Part shown: positions 35,904 to 44,560 of the stretch, in pieces | How positions within the stretch are numbered: the first letter of the stretch is position 1 | How the letters are laid out: each line of letters begins with the position of its first letter | NCBI GenBank assembly: GCA_903840355.1 | Contig: CAIMFJ010000002.1 | Location: 195,001 to 240,876 of the forward strand | Direction of reading: 5' to 3' | DNA: 45,876 nt | Source: an uncultured Opitutia bacterium | Lineage (GTDB): Bacteria > Verrucomicrobiota > Verrucomicrobiia > Opitutales > UBA953 | Notes under the pieces: model-generated | Seen by the model: the letters and a program-made list of their open reading frames with translations, nothing else | What the model was told of the DNA's origin: nothing | Database searches by the model: none | Program-made: the position numbers and the translations under genes

Positions 35904-37442
35904 ATGAAATCCCTGCTACGAACTCTAACCATCTTAACCCTCGCGGCGTTACCTTTTGTAGCGTCCGCACAAAATGCTCCCGCACCTGCCGCACCTGCTG
36001 CAGCGGAGCCGGCTAAAACGCCGCCGCCGCCCCAGCCGACGCTGGAGATGCGTGTGGCCGGCATCGAAGCCTACCTCACCAACTCCGATCCTACGGTGCC
36101 CCTCCAAGTCGGCCCCAAGGACAAAGATGGCAAGCCTACCATCCCAACTGGTTTGACCACGCCCGCCGCGGGCACCTCGGGTCCAGGCCACAACAGTTTC
36201 ATGATGGTCAGCGCCGCCTTGGTGCTCTTCATGACGCTCCCCGGTCTCTTCCTCTTCTACGGCGGTTTAGTGCGCTCGAAGAACGTGCTCTCCGTGGTCG
36301 CGCAATGCTTCGGCCTCGCCGGCATGGTGACGATCCTCTGGTGGGCCTTCGGTTACTCGCTCGTTTTCGGTAAGAGCTTTGCCGGTACGGGTCTCGGTCA
36401 CCTCTTCGGCGGTAGCGAGTTCTTCTTCCTCAAGGATGTAACCTCGGCTCCTAATTCGGATTACTCCTTCTGGGTTTCGCAAAATGTCTTCGCGATGTAT
36501 CAGCTGATGTTCGCGATCATCACCCCCGCCTTGATCGTGGGTGCGATCGCCGAGCGCATGAAGTTCTCCGCACTGATGCTCTTCATGGTCGGCTGGATGT
36601 TCCTCGTCTACTTCCCCATGGCCCACGCGATCTGGGGTGCTACGGGTGACATGAATGGGGTCGCTAACGCCAGCGCCGCCATCAAGGCGATCGACTTCGC
36701 GGGTGGTACGGTGGTGCACATGACGTCGGGTTGGTCGGCTCTCTTGCTCTGTATCATCCTCGGGCCTCGCTTAGGTTTCGGTAAGCAAACCATGGCTCCT
36801 CACAGCATGGTGCTCTGCGCCGTGGGTACGGGTATGCTCTGGGTAGGTTGGTACGGCTTCAACGCCGGTTCGGCTGTGGCTGCTGACGGTATCGCCGCTC
36901 AAGCCTTCACGACCACCACGCTCGCCGCTGCGGTCGCCGCCTTCACCTGGGGTGCTCTCGAGTGGATCATCCGCAAGCACGCCAGCGTCCTCGGGATGTG
37001 CTCGGGTGCAGTCGCCGGCCTGGTCGTTATCACGCCTGCCTCGGGCTTCGTCACCGCCAACGGTGCCGTGCTCATCGGGGTCCTCGCTGCAGTGGTGCCC
37101 TTCTTGGCGGTGGTTTACCTCAAGTCGAAGCTCGGTTATGACGACGCCCTCGACACCTTCGGCGTGCACGCTGTAGGTGGCACCTTAGGCGCCATCATGA
37201 CGGGTCTCCTCGCGGCCAACGAAGCCAACGGTAACTTGGCCACGAACCTCAAAGACCTCGTGGGCAAGACGCTGGTCAACGAACAATTAAAAGCGGTCGC
37301 GGTGACCTTAGTCCTCTCGCTCGTCGCCACGGGTATCTTGGCCTACGCCATCAAGGCTCTCATCGGCCTCCGCCCCTCGGAAGAAGACGAAGCCCGCGGT
37401 TTGGACATCACCGACCACGGCGAAGAAGGCTACACCCGCTAA
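35904..37442 (+). CDS. amtB: Ammonium transporter (Amt family) with signal peptide and linker
   Basis: Inner-membrane ammonium channel with 11 helices. The N-terminus carries a cleavable signal (MKSLLRTLTILTLAALPFVASA) and about 70 residues of Ala/Pro-rich and hydrophilic periplasmic sequence before the first channel helix (SFMMVSAALVLFMTLPGLFLFYGGLVRSKNVLS). The twin histidines of the pore lie in GGTVVHMTSG and DTFGVHAVGG; the gate region has NVFAMYQLMFAIITPALI. The cytoplasmic tail LRPSEEDEARGLDITDHGEEGY keeps the PII-interacting motif. 512 residues, longer than E. coli AmtB because of the extra N-terminal part. No glnK neighbour in the window. Preceded by a sigma-54 promoter and an amt relic. 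Confidence 0.95.
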   Translation: MKSLLRTLTILTLAALPFVASAQNAPAPAAPAAAEPAKTPPPPQPTLEMRVAGIEAYLTNSDPTVPLQVGPKDKDGKPTIPTGLTTPAAGTSGPGHNSFMMVSAALVLFMTLPGLFLFYGGLVRSKNVLSVVAQCFGLAGMVTILWWAFGYSLVFGKSFAGTGLGHLFGGSEFFFLKDVTSAPNSDYSFWVSQNVFAMYQLMFAIITPALIVGAIAERMKFSALMLFMVGWMFLVYFPMAHAIWGATGDMNGVANASAAIKAIDFAGGTVVHMTSGWSALLLCIILGPRLGFGKQTMAPHSMVLCAVGTGMLWVGWYGFNAGSAVAADGIAAQAFTTTTLAAAVAAFTWGALEWIIRKHASVLGMCSGAVAGLVVITPASGFVTANGAVLIGVLAAVVPFLAVVYLKSKLGYDDALDTFGVHAVGGTLGAIMTGLLAANEANGNLATNLKDLVGKTLVNEQLKAVAVTLVLSLVATGILAYAIKALIGLRPSEEDEARGLDITDHGEEGYTR

Positions 37443-37470
37443 GGGTCCTTCCTCCCAGGGATTTCTCCCC

Positions 37471-37502
37471 ACAGGCCGCCCACCCGGGCGGCCTGTTTCT
37501 TT
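37471..37502 (+). terminator. Terminator after amtB
   Basis: Perfect 11-bp stem ACAGGCCGCCC / GGGCGGCCTGT (37471-37481 with 37486-37496), 4-base loop, followed by a T-rich run; 28 bases after the amtB stop. Confidence 0.9.
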
Positions 37503-37629
37503 TGGTGGGGTTCTCGCTTAATTCTTTAAGAAATTCACCCTTTCGACCCCCGATGGTCACGGGGCGAGTTTTTCGGGCTTTTGATTGCCCAATTTCGGCC
37601 CAAAGTGTAGACCCTCCGCTGTCTTGTTT

Positions 37630-40600
37630 ATGCGTCGCGTCTTCCGCTTTTTCCTCTGGGCCCTTGGTATCTTTATCCTGTTGATCGGGGGCACGGTCCT
37701 GTGGGTCGAATCCCAACTGCGCCCCGAGCCGCTCGGCATCCGCGTCAAAGACGCCCTCACCCAAGCACACATCGGCGGCAGCATCGCCCGCGTCGAAGCT
37801 TCGCTCGATGGTTCGTTCTCGGCGGAAGGCGTCGACCTGACCTTGGAAGACGGCACGCAAGTGAAACTGGCGAGCGTCAAGGGTGCGGTGAAATTGCTGC
37901 CCTCGATCAAGGGGACCTACACGCTAGAGAGTATTGATATTAAAAATATCGAACTCGACCTCAGCCATCGTCACGCGGTGAAAACCACCGAGCCCGTCAA
38001 AGCCGCTCCGGCCACCAAGCCCACGCTACCACCCTTTGCCCTCGGGCCTTATTCTGTCACGGGTCGCGTGACGCTCGCGGATGGGACGTTACTGCGCTTC
38101 ACGGTGCGCGGGGATCAATTTGCTTCGCAAGGTAATGCCGACCTGCGCGCCGGCGTGGCTTGGCCAGGTTTTACGGTGGGTACGACCGCCACCGACCCCC
38201 GCGGTGAAGTGGTGTTGAAAGCGAACTTCCGCCGTCCACTCGGTGGCGCGGGTTTAAGCATCGAAGAACTGACGCGCGACATCGGGAGTTTGGAACTGAA
38301 TTTAACCGCGAAAGACGCGAGTCCGGTCGCCGCGGGAGCGATGGAATTTAACCTGACGGGCAAGCCAGGCAAAGATGACTTGTTTGGTTTCACGGGCGTG
38401 CTACTCGACTCGGGTCGCCACGAGGCGATTAAATTCCAAGGCTCTACGCACGCCGGTGTGTTTGACCTCACCGAGGCCAACCTCGACATCGACCCCACGC
38501 GCTTTGGGATTTTGAGCGCCAGCCTCCCCGACTTCCACATCGCGGGTTCTTTCACGGCGTCGGCCAACACGCATTCGTCGCAATGGAAGACGAACTTGAA
38601 CTTGAAAGTACTGTGGGCTGACTTGCATCGTTTCTCGGCCTCGGTTCCCGCAGGCACGAAATCGGAATGGGCCATTCAAGCCGAAGCGCAAAGCACGGCC
38701 GAAGGTTTCTCACTCGATCACCTCTCTATCGCAGGCAATGGGATTCAACTGACGATTCCCAAGGCGTTACAATGGAAAGGCGGCGTGATGCCCGAAGAAT
38801 CGCCCGATGCGACGGTGAGCATCGTCGCCCAAGATGCGAATTTGATCACGCTGACGCCCTTCTCGGCCATTGCCAAAATCACGCCCACGGAAGGGACTTG
38901 GACCGGTGCAGCGGAATTATCGTTTAAAGACGGCCAGCCAATCGTGAACAATGTGAAGACGCATTCGTTCAAGGGCCTCACGATTGAACGCGATGGTAAA
39001 GTGCTTTTAAAATCCATCGACGCCGAAGTGCCCTTAGTTTCCAAAGACGGTACGATTTCAATCAAGGGTCTCAGCGTCTCAAGCCCTGCAGGGGCCATCG
39101 CTCGCGGTGATGTGGAGTTTCATCCTGGCAAAGACGGCTCTTGGAACGCGGCCGCCGATGTCGATGTAGGGATTGCCGAATTAGCGGCGCAACCGGGCTG
39201 GGAAGACCTGCCAATTGAAAAGCTCAAAGGTATCCGTGTGGTCGCCCAAACCGCCCTCTCAGCCGCGGCGAATCAAAACCCCGTCGTGAATAGCCTGACG
39301 GCCAAAATCTCGCGCGCGGGCACGGACTTGCTCACGCTGAAATTACGCCAGCCTTACGTCGTCGGGGGTCCTAAACCCACGGGCGTCCTCGTCGAAGCCT
39401 CCGCCGCTAATTTACCCCTCGAATCCGTCGCCGCCGTGGTGCCTGGTTTGAAAGTCACCGGCAACCTGGATCGTGCCGAAATCGTCGCGGGCTTCAAAGC
39501 CGAAGGGCTCTTTGTGCGCACCGAAGGTGCTCCGATGGCCTTCGTAGGTACGAGCGTGACGTGGAACAACAAGACCTGGGTGCAGACGTGTGATTTGAAC
39601 GCGAGCCTCGACCTGCTCATCGGCGAAAAATCCACCGTGCTCGGTTTCCAAAAAGCCGAACTGAAAAATAAAGGTCGCATCCTCGCCGCAGGTGATATCT
39701 CGCTGGGCTTGGGCGAAGCTTCGACCACGCTCAAACTCTCGGGCAACTTAGCCGCCTTGGGCGAACAGCCCTTCGCCGCCCAACTCGCTATCATCGGCAA
39801 CGGCACCTACAATGCGGTGGTAGAACGCAATCCTGCAGGTGATGTCGACCTGGGCTTGGACCTCAAAGAGGTGCGTCTGAAAAACAGCACAGGCCAAGTG
39901 AAGTCGGCCTCGGTACGCGGTAAATATCACCCGCTCAGCAATGGTCTTTCTGCCGAGGGTCAATTGAACGTCATCGTGAACAATGTGACCTCGGGTCATT
40001 TCAGTGTGACGCAAAAATTCTCCGGTGCTAAAACGGATTGGAAGGCCGACATCACGCTCGATAACATCGATGCCGACGACTTGCTGACGCTTGCGCCCCA
40101 AGAAAAGGATGTGAGCAAAACGCCACCTCCTCCCGCGAAGAAACCCGTGCCTGATAAAGCTCCCGTTTGGGAAAACCAATCGGGCAACATCTCGCTCGCC
40201 ATCAACAAAGCGAACGCCAAAGGCATCATCGCCAAAAAAGTCGTACTCCAAATTTCCATCGACGAAAAAGCTGTCCACCTCGACAAGTTTACCGGTCAGT
40301 TAGCCGAAGGCACCTTGAGCGGACGTGGCCAATTGGGCTTCAACCCCAAGACCATCAACGGTCCTTACACCTTGGCGACCACGGTGAGTCTTCATCAATT
40401 CGAAATCGGTAGTTTAGCCGACGCGTTCCCTGATTTGAAAAAATACGCCCAAGGCAATGCCGATGTCAGCGTCAGCGCCAGCAGTGTCAGCCCCACCGTC
40501 AGCAACCTTGCTAACACGCTCCAACTTGACCTCGACCTCCTCGCTAAAAACGGCCACGTGCGCGCCTTTGGCGGCAATCAAGGGGCCACCGAATTCACCA

Positions 40601-41205
40601 CCACCGCCGGACAAGTGGGTGAAATCGCCGGAGGTCTGGCGATGATCGCGGGCGTGCTCACGAAGAATCAAGCAGGCAGCACCGCGATGTCCAAAACCGG
40701 GGCGGCGCTGGCGGCGGCTTCGAAATTACAAAAAGCCTTTGCCGACTTCGCTTACGACACGGCCGAGGTCAAAGCCTCGCGCTTGCCCACGGGTACGCTC
40801 AAAATTGATAAAGCCGACATCCGCAACAAGCTCCTGCACTTCACCATCAACGGCGGCATCGGCTACCGTCCTAACATGGATATGCTCGATTGGCCCATGA
40901 TTCTCAAAGGCCAGTTGCGCGGTAGCGGCGAGTTTGCGAATTACTTCACTATCCTCGGCTTCAGCTCGGGTAAACCCGAAGCCGATGGCCTTTCCAGTGG
41001 CCCGACGATTTCCGTCACGGGCTCGATGAATAATGTTAAGACCGATTTGAACGAAACCATCCAGGCCGCGATCAATCGCGCCACCGGGACGGGGACTTCT
41101 TCTAATCTGACGAATGGCAATAATGCTTCGCCCGATTCCACGCCCAAGACTGCTCCCACCAATCGCAATCCTTTGGGCGACTTGTTTAAAGAACTCGGTC
41201 GATGA
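37630..41205 (+). CDS. AsmA-like envelope protein (AsmA/YhdP/TamB type)
   Basis: A 1191-residue protein with one N-terminal membrane helix (FRFFLWALGIFILLIGGTVLWVES) and a very long periplasmic part of repeating beta strands, as in AsmA-like bridge proteins that move phospholipids between membranes. ATG at 37630 begins just before the helix; the frame is open 15 codons upstream without reason. Repeats such as GLSIEELTRDIGSLELNLTAKD and the C-terminal LRGSGEFANYFTILGF... with low-complexity Thr/Asn/Pro end fit the superfamily. Its stop overlaps the ATG of the next gene (ATGA), so it may be translated together with the ABC importer. Role in lipid transport is inferred from family resemblance. 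Confidence 0.7.
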   Translation: MRRVFRFFLWALGIFILLIGGTVLWVESQLRPEPLGIRVKDALTQAHIGGSIARVEASLDGSFSAEGVDLTLEDGTQVKLASVKGAVKLLPSIKGTYTLESIDIKNIELDLSHRHAVKTTEPVKAAPATKPTLPPFALGPYSVTGRVTLADGTLLRFTVRGDQFASQGNADLRAGVAWPGFTVGTTATDPRGEVVLKANFRRPLGGAGLSIEELTRDIGSLELNLTAKDASPVAAGAMEFNLTGKPGKDDLFGFTGVLLDSGRHEAIKFQGSTHAGVFDLTEANLDIDPTRFGILSASLPDFHIAGSFTASANTHSSQWKTNLNLKVLWADLHRFSASVPAGTKSEWAIQAEAQSTAEGFSLDHLSIAGNGIQLTIPKALQWKGGVMPEESPDATVSIVAQDANLITLTPFSAIAKITPTEGTWTGAAELSFKDGQPIVNNVKTHSFKGLTIERDGKVLLKSIDAEVPLVSKDGTISIKGLSVSSPAGAIARGDVEFHPGKDGSWNAAADVDVGIAELAAQPGWEDLPIEKLKGIRVVAQTALSAAANQNPVVNSLTAKISRAGTDLLTLKLRQPYVVGGPKPTGVLVEASAANLPLESVAAVVPGLKVTGNLDRAEIVAGFKAEGLFVRTEGAPMAFVGTSVTWNNKTWVQTCDLNASLDLLIGEKSTVLGFQKAELKNKGRILAAGDISLGLGEASTTLKLSGNLAALGEQPFAAQLAIIGNGTYNAVVERNPAGDVDLGLDLKEVRLKNSTGQVKSASVRGKYHPLSNGLSAEGQLNVIVNNVTSGHFSVTQKFSGAKTDWKADITLDNIDADDLLTLAPQEKDVSKTPPPPAKKPVPDKAPVWENQSGNISLAINKANAKGIIAKKVVLQISIDEKAVHLDKFTGQLAEGTLSGRGQLGFNPKTINGPYTLATTVSLHQFEIGSLADAFPDLKKYAQGNADVSVSASSVSPTVSNLANTLQLDLDLLAKNGHVRAFGGNQGATEFTTTAGQVGEIAGGLAMIAGVLTKNQAGSTAMSKTGAALAAASKLQKAFADFAYDTAEVKASRLPTGTLKIDKADIRNKLLHFTINGGIGYRPNMDMLDWPMILKGQLRGSGEFANYFTILGFSSGKPEADGLSSGPTISVTGSMNNVKTDLNETIQAAINRATGTGTSSNLTNGNNASPDSTPKTAPTNRNPLGDLFKELGR

Positions 41206-42146
41206 ATCGGCCTTTTCTGATTTACGGACTTAGCGGTTTATGCCTCGGCGGCCTCATCTTGCTAGCGCTCTCGCTGGGAGTCGCGGGCTTTGGTTGGGGC
41301 GATCACCACACGCTGCTCATCCTCCGCGCCCCGCGCGTGGTGGCTGCGCTGGCCGCAGGATTGGCCCTCGGAGTGGGTGGCGGAGCGCAACAAGGGTTGT
41401 TTCGTAATCCCCTCGCCGACCCCGGTTTAACGGGCGTTTTTGGTGGAGCGTTGGCGGGCATTGCGGTGCTGCTGACTTTCCAATCCGAAATCGCGTGGCG
41501 CCAAACTTCAGTCCTCCCGCTCGCCGCTTTTGGCGGAGCGCTCTTGGCCTCCGTGGCGTTAGTTATTTTAGGCAACAATAAGAGCCCTGGCCGTTTGCTC
41601 CTCACCGGACTCGGCATCAACGCGTTCACTGCCGCGATTGTCATCGTTCTCGCCACACTCTCACCCACCTCGCGCGAACTGCTCACCAATGGAGCTTACG
41701 GCGATTGGCTAGGCTTAGCGGCGTTTCGGTTCACGTGGTTACCCTGCACCCTGTGCGTGATTGCGAGCTTGTGCTTATTCCGCTTCGGCACCGCGTGGGA
41801 TTATTTATCCTTCGGACCCGAAGTCGCCCAAACCCTCGGCATCAACCTCCTCCGCACGCAACGCTGGTCGATTTTACTCACCGCCCTCGCCGCCGCGGCG
41901 GCCACGTGCCTCGTGGGTCAAATCGCTTTCATCGGACTCCTCGCCCCGCACCTCGCCCGCACGCTGATTGGTCCGCGTCATCGCTTAATGCTACCGCTCG
42001 CGGGAATTCTTGGAGCAACGTTGCTGCTCGCGGCGGATACCGCTGGTCGCACGCTATGGACGAGTACGCCGCTCTCGGCCGCAGGGGTGATGGCACTCAT
42101 CGGCGCGCCGCTTTTCATTTGGATCGCCCGACAACACCATGTCTAA
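41202..42146 (+). CDS. FecCD/BtuC-family ABC importer permease
   Basis: Inner-membrane permease of a binding-protein-dependent importer for vitamin B12, siderophores or heme. Multiple hydrophobic helices over 314 residues; motif RNPLADPGLTGVFGGA and LRAPRVVAALAAGLALGVGGGAQQG are the FecCD hallmarks, and GQIAFIGLLAPHLAR is the cytoplasmic loop touching the ATPase. Start overlaps the AsmA-like stop (ATGA); its own end overlaps the ATPase start by 8 bases. No substrate-binding protein or TonB receptor is nearby, so the ligand is unknown. Confidence 0.9.
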   Translation: MNRPFLIYGLSGLCLGGLILLALSLGVAGFGWGDHHTLLILRAPRVVAALAAGLALGVGGGAQQGLFRNPLADPGLTGVFGGALAGIAVLLTFQSEIAWRQTSVLPLAAFGGALLASVALVILGNNKSPGRLLLTGLGINAFTAAIVIVLATLSPTSRELLTNGAYGDWLGLAAFRFTWLPCTLCVIASLCLFRFGTAWDYLSFGPEVAQTLGINLLRTQRWSILLTALAAAAATCLVGQIAFIGLLAPHLARTLIGPRHRLMLPLAGILGATLLLAADTAGRTLWTSTPLSAAGVMALIGAPLFIWIARQHHV

Positions 42147-42855
42147 CCCCTTGGTCCAGTTAACGGCGGTGAGCCTTGAGATTAAAGGCCGACGGATTTT
42201 GGATGGCGTTTCGCTGACGGCTCATGCGGGCGAAATCGTTTCACTGCTGGGACCCAATGGAGCTGGCAAATCCACGTTGCTCAAAACCATCGCGGGACTC
42301 CTCCCCCAAGCCACGGGCACCCTGCACGTCCACGAACACGACCCGCGCACCACCTCGCCCGCCACGCTGGCAGCCCAGCGTGTTTATGCCCCGCAAAATC
42401 CGCAGTCGACGTGGGATTATCGACTCAGCGATTTACCCATCCTCTTGCACCCACGCATCGCCTCGATCGATTGGTTCGCCCACTTCCAACTCGCGGGTTT
42501 GATGTCCAAAAAGTTTTCCGAACTCTCGGGCGGCGAACAAAAGGCGGCGCACCTCGCCTTCTCACTTAGCTCTTTAGGCGACCCTTATCAGAAAATTATT
42601 TTGTGGGATGAGCCGACCAATGGACTCGACCTCTCGCGTCAGCACTTAGTTCGCACCACCTTGACCCAACTCGCTCAAGCCGGGGCTTGCGTCTTGGTCG
42701 CCACACACGACCTCACCCTCGCCTATGCCACGACGCAAACCGCCGTACTGGAGGAAGGTCGCCTGATTGCTTACGGACGTCCGCAGGCCACGCTCACGCC
42801 TGAGATCATTCAAAGCACTTGGGGTATTGATTTGAGCCTCTTGGCGTCTAAGTAG
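42139..42855 (+). CDS. ABC importer ATP-binding protein (FecE/BtuD type)
   Basis: ATPase partner of the preceding permease. Walker A GPNGAGKST (about residues 38-46), signature LSGGEQ (129-134), Walker B IILWDEPTNGLDLSR (around 154-167) and H-loop VATHDLT are intact. The Q-loop reads APQNPQ. 238 residues. Start overlaps the permease by 8 bases, so the pair is coupled. Its stop overlaps the convergent glycosylase end by 8 bases, with no room for a terminator between them. Confidence 0.93.
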   Translation: MSNPLVQLTAVSLEIKGRRILDGVSLTAHAGEIVSLLGPNGAGKSTLLKTIAGLLPQATGTLHVHEHDPRTTSPATLAAQRVYAPQNPQSTWDYRLSDLPILLHPRIASIDWFAHFQLAGLMSKKFSELSGGEQKAAHLAFSLSSLGDPYQKIILWDEPTNGLDLSRQHLVRTTLTQLAQAGACVLVATHDLTLAYATTQTAVLEEGRLIAYGRPQATLTPEIIQSTWGIDLSLLASK

Positions 42856-43732
42856 CACTCGACTGACCCAGTCGACCTTGGCGCATGGCCGAGAACAAAT
42901 ACTGCTGAGCCAAGCCCGCGGCGGGACCGAAGTGCACCTGACCGAATTTTTCCAATTGGGCAGGCTTCCAACCCTTGAGCCCATAGGCCTCCGACATCGC
43001 CTGCACCACCCAGGTGTCGACCGGGAACGATTCGAGCCGGGCAAACCCAAACAACGCCACGCACGAGGCTACTTTGGGGCCGACGCCGGGCAGGCTTTGC
43101 AACCGCTCCAGCAAGGCAGGCGTCGACAACGTCGACCACTCCTGAGCCCACTGCGGTTGGCGGACGAGCACTTGCGCCGTCCCTTGAATATACGCCGCAC
43201 GGTAGCCCAGCGCGCATTGCTTTAAAACGCTGGCTGGAGCTTGGGCCAGCGCGGACCACGTCGGCCACGCGTGATGACCATCGCCCAATGGCTCGCCCAA
43301 GTGTTGGGCCAAGTGGGCCACCATCTGGCGAATTTGCAGAATCCGTTTATTCGAACTGCACAAAAAACCCAAGAGCACCTCGTCCGCTGGCTGACGTAAA
43401 ATTCGCAGCCCGGGGTAGAGTCTTAAAGCCTCGGCCAGCACCGTATCGGAACGCCACGGCAAGTTCGCCAGCAAGTCTCCCTGCGCCCCCACCGCATCAA
43501 AATAATCCTGCAAGCGCGTTGCTTGGTCCGGTTGCGAAGCCCGCCACTGCAAGCCAGTGGGAGCGGGACGCAGCTGATAAACCACGTTACCCACCACCCC
43601 TTCCCAATCCCCTGTCGAAGTCAGCGACCAGCGGAAACATTGCCCGCCGTCTAACTGTTCGGCCCAAGTCTCAGATGGGATTGCGTATTTTAAAGCCAGC
43701 GGATGCCAAGACGTCCACGGCACTCGCTTCAT
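42848..43732 (-). CDS. ogg: OGG1-type 8-oxoguanine DNA glycosylase
   Basis: Excises oxidised guanine from DNA in base-excision repair and nicks the strand. It has the OGG1 N-terminal domain (GGQCFRW, residues 29-35), FLCSSNKRILQIRQMV like the human SSNNNI helix, and the helix-hairpin-helix LPGVGPKVASCVALFGF with catalytic Lys220. Asp239 in FPVDTWV sits 19 residues later, as K249/D268 in human OGG1. 294 residues; no fused domain. This eukaryote-like type occurs in scattered bacteria. It follows the lipoprotein gene (4-base overlap), perhaps co-transcribed. Confidence 0.88.
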   Translation of the reverse strand: MKRVPWTSWHPLALKYAIPSETWAEQLDGGQCFRWSLTSTGDWEGVVGNVVYQLRPAPTGLQWRASQPDQATRLQDYFDAVGAQGDLLANLPWRSDTVLAEALRLYPGLRILRQPADEVLLGFLCSSNKRILQIRQMVAHLAQHLGEPLGDGHHAWPTWSALAQAPASVLKQCALGYRAAYIQGTAQVLVRQPQWAQEWSTLSTPALLERLQSLPGVGPKVASCVALFGFARLESFPVDTWVVQAMSEAYGLKGWKPAQLEKFGQVHFGPAAGLAQQYLFSAMRQGRLGQSSAT

Positions 43733-44253
43733 AGTTTCGCGGGAGGCAGCGGATCTTTATCTTTCGACCAAAGGAAGCTGTGTTGCGAAGCCAGAACCTT
43801 ACCCGTCGCATCGACGATGGAAAGGCGCCAGGCGATCGGACGCCAATTAGCGGCTCCGCTTTCAGGGCCCGTTAAGCCGATGATGTATTCACCCAACCAA
43901 CCCTTTGGCTGGAAATTCAGGGCGAAGTCATAGCGCTCGGTGGGAGCCGTCTCGCTCCGGACCACTTCGAGAATAATGCGCCCATCTTTGGGGGGCGTAA
44001 AATCTAGACGGAAGTTATAGTAGAACCCCGCGCGCTCCTTTTCCGTCGTCCGGAAAATCACGTCATTCCCGTGGCTCTCGTCGGCATTAAACGCTTCGGA
44101 GATCCGGGCGACGTCAGCGGGCGTGCGGCGCTTCTCCTTGATGTAAGAAATCCCGGGGACTTCTACCGCAGAAGGAGGGGCGTCAGCGCAACCCACCAAT
44201 AACAAAACAGCGAGGGCCAACGACCACAGGGCCTGACTCGCCGTTCGACTCAC
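43729..44253 (-). CDS. Predicted lipoprotein of unknown function
   Basis: A 174-residue protein with a lipoprotein signal: VSRTASQALWSLALAVLLLVGC, with Cys as the lipidation site. The mature part has FYYNFRLDFTPPKDGRIILEVVRSE and LNFQPKGWLGEYIIGLTG and WRLSIVDATGKVLASQHSFLW, which look like a beta-sandwich; no catalytic motif seen. GTG at 44253 is chosen because it starts the signal and overlaps the stop of the tiny basic gene upstream (GTGA). The open frame continues far upstream only as the shadow of that gene. Its stop overlaps the ogg start. Confidence 0.75.
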   Translation of the reverse strand: MSRTASQALWSLALAVLLLVGCADAPPSAVEVPGISYIKEKRRTPADVARISEAFNADESHGNDVIFRTTEKERAGFYYNFRLDFTPPKDGRIILEVVRSETAPTERYDFALNFQPKGWLGEYIIGLTGPESGAANWRPIAWRLSIVDATGKVLASQHSFLWSKDKDPLPPAKL

Positions 44254-44369
44254 TTCTTCGCCTTCTTTTTGCTGGCCGCAATGCGCGTGGCCTTGATGCG
44301 ATCCTTCTTGCGCTGCAAGTAGGCACGGCGACGACGACGTTTGATAACTTTGTTGTATTGTTGACCCAT
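44250..44369 (-). CDS. 39-residue highly basic protein
   Basis: ATG at 44369 to TGA at 44250-44252 encodes 39 residues: MGQQYNKVIKRRRRRAYLQ, then RKKDRIKATRIAASKKKAKK. Over half are Arg or Lys. It is too short for ordinary gene callers, but its TGA overlaps the GTG of the lipoprotein (GTGA), typical of coupled genes. Composition resembles small ribosome-associated or nucleic-acid-binding proteins; similar short basic proteins seem common in verrucomicrobia, from memory only. The long frame of the overlapping ORF is a shadow; this frame has the better codon pattern. Confidence 0.7.
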   Translation of the reverse strand: MGQQYNKVIKRRRRRAYLQRKKDRIKATRIAASKKKAKK

Positions 44370-44560
44370 AGGAGTCCCTGCATCCTTCGAGAAGGACCCT
44401 GCGGGTCAAGGCGAAGGTTTGGCCTTGGGAAGGGGCAAAAGTCGGGCGGTTCGCCCCGCAAACGTCCCCAAACACCACCTTTTAGGCCGACCCACCCCAC
44501 CGCCGGTGCCCTCCGCCGGCTCTCCCCGAGGAAGAAAAGGTACACTAGCCAAGTACGTCG

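Noticed and set aside
41202-42855. Specific assignment of the importer to vitamin B12 or heme
   Set aside because: The permease and ATPase motifs are shared by all FecCD-type importers and no binding protein, receptor or B12 riboswitch is nearby to choose a ligand.
43729-44478. 249-residue version of the lipoprotein gene starting at 44478
   Set aside because: The upstream 75 codons are an out-of-frame reading of the small basic gene and noncoding DNA; the lipoprotein signal begins at GTG 44253.
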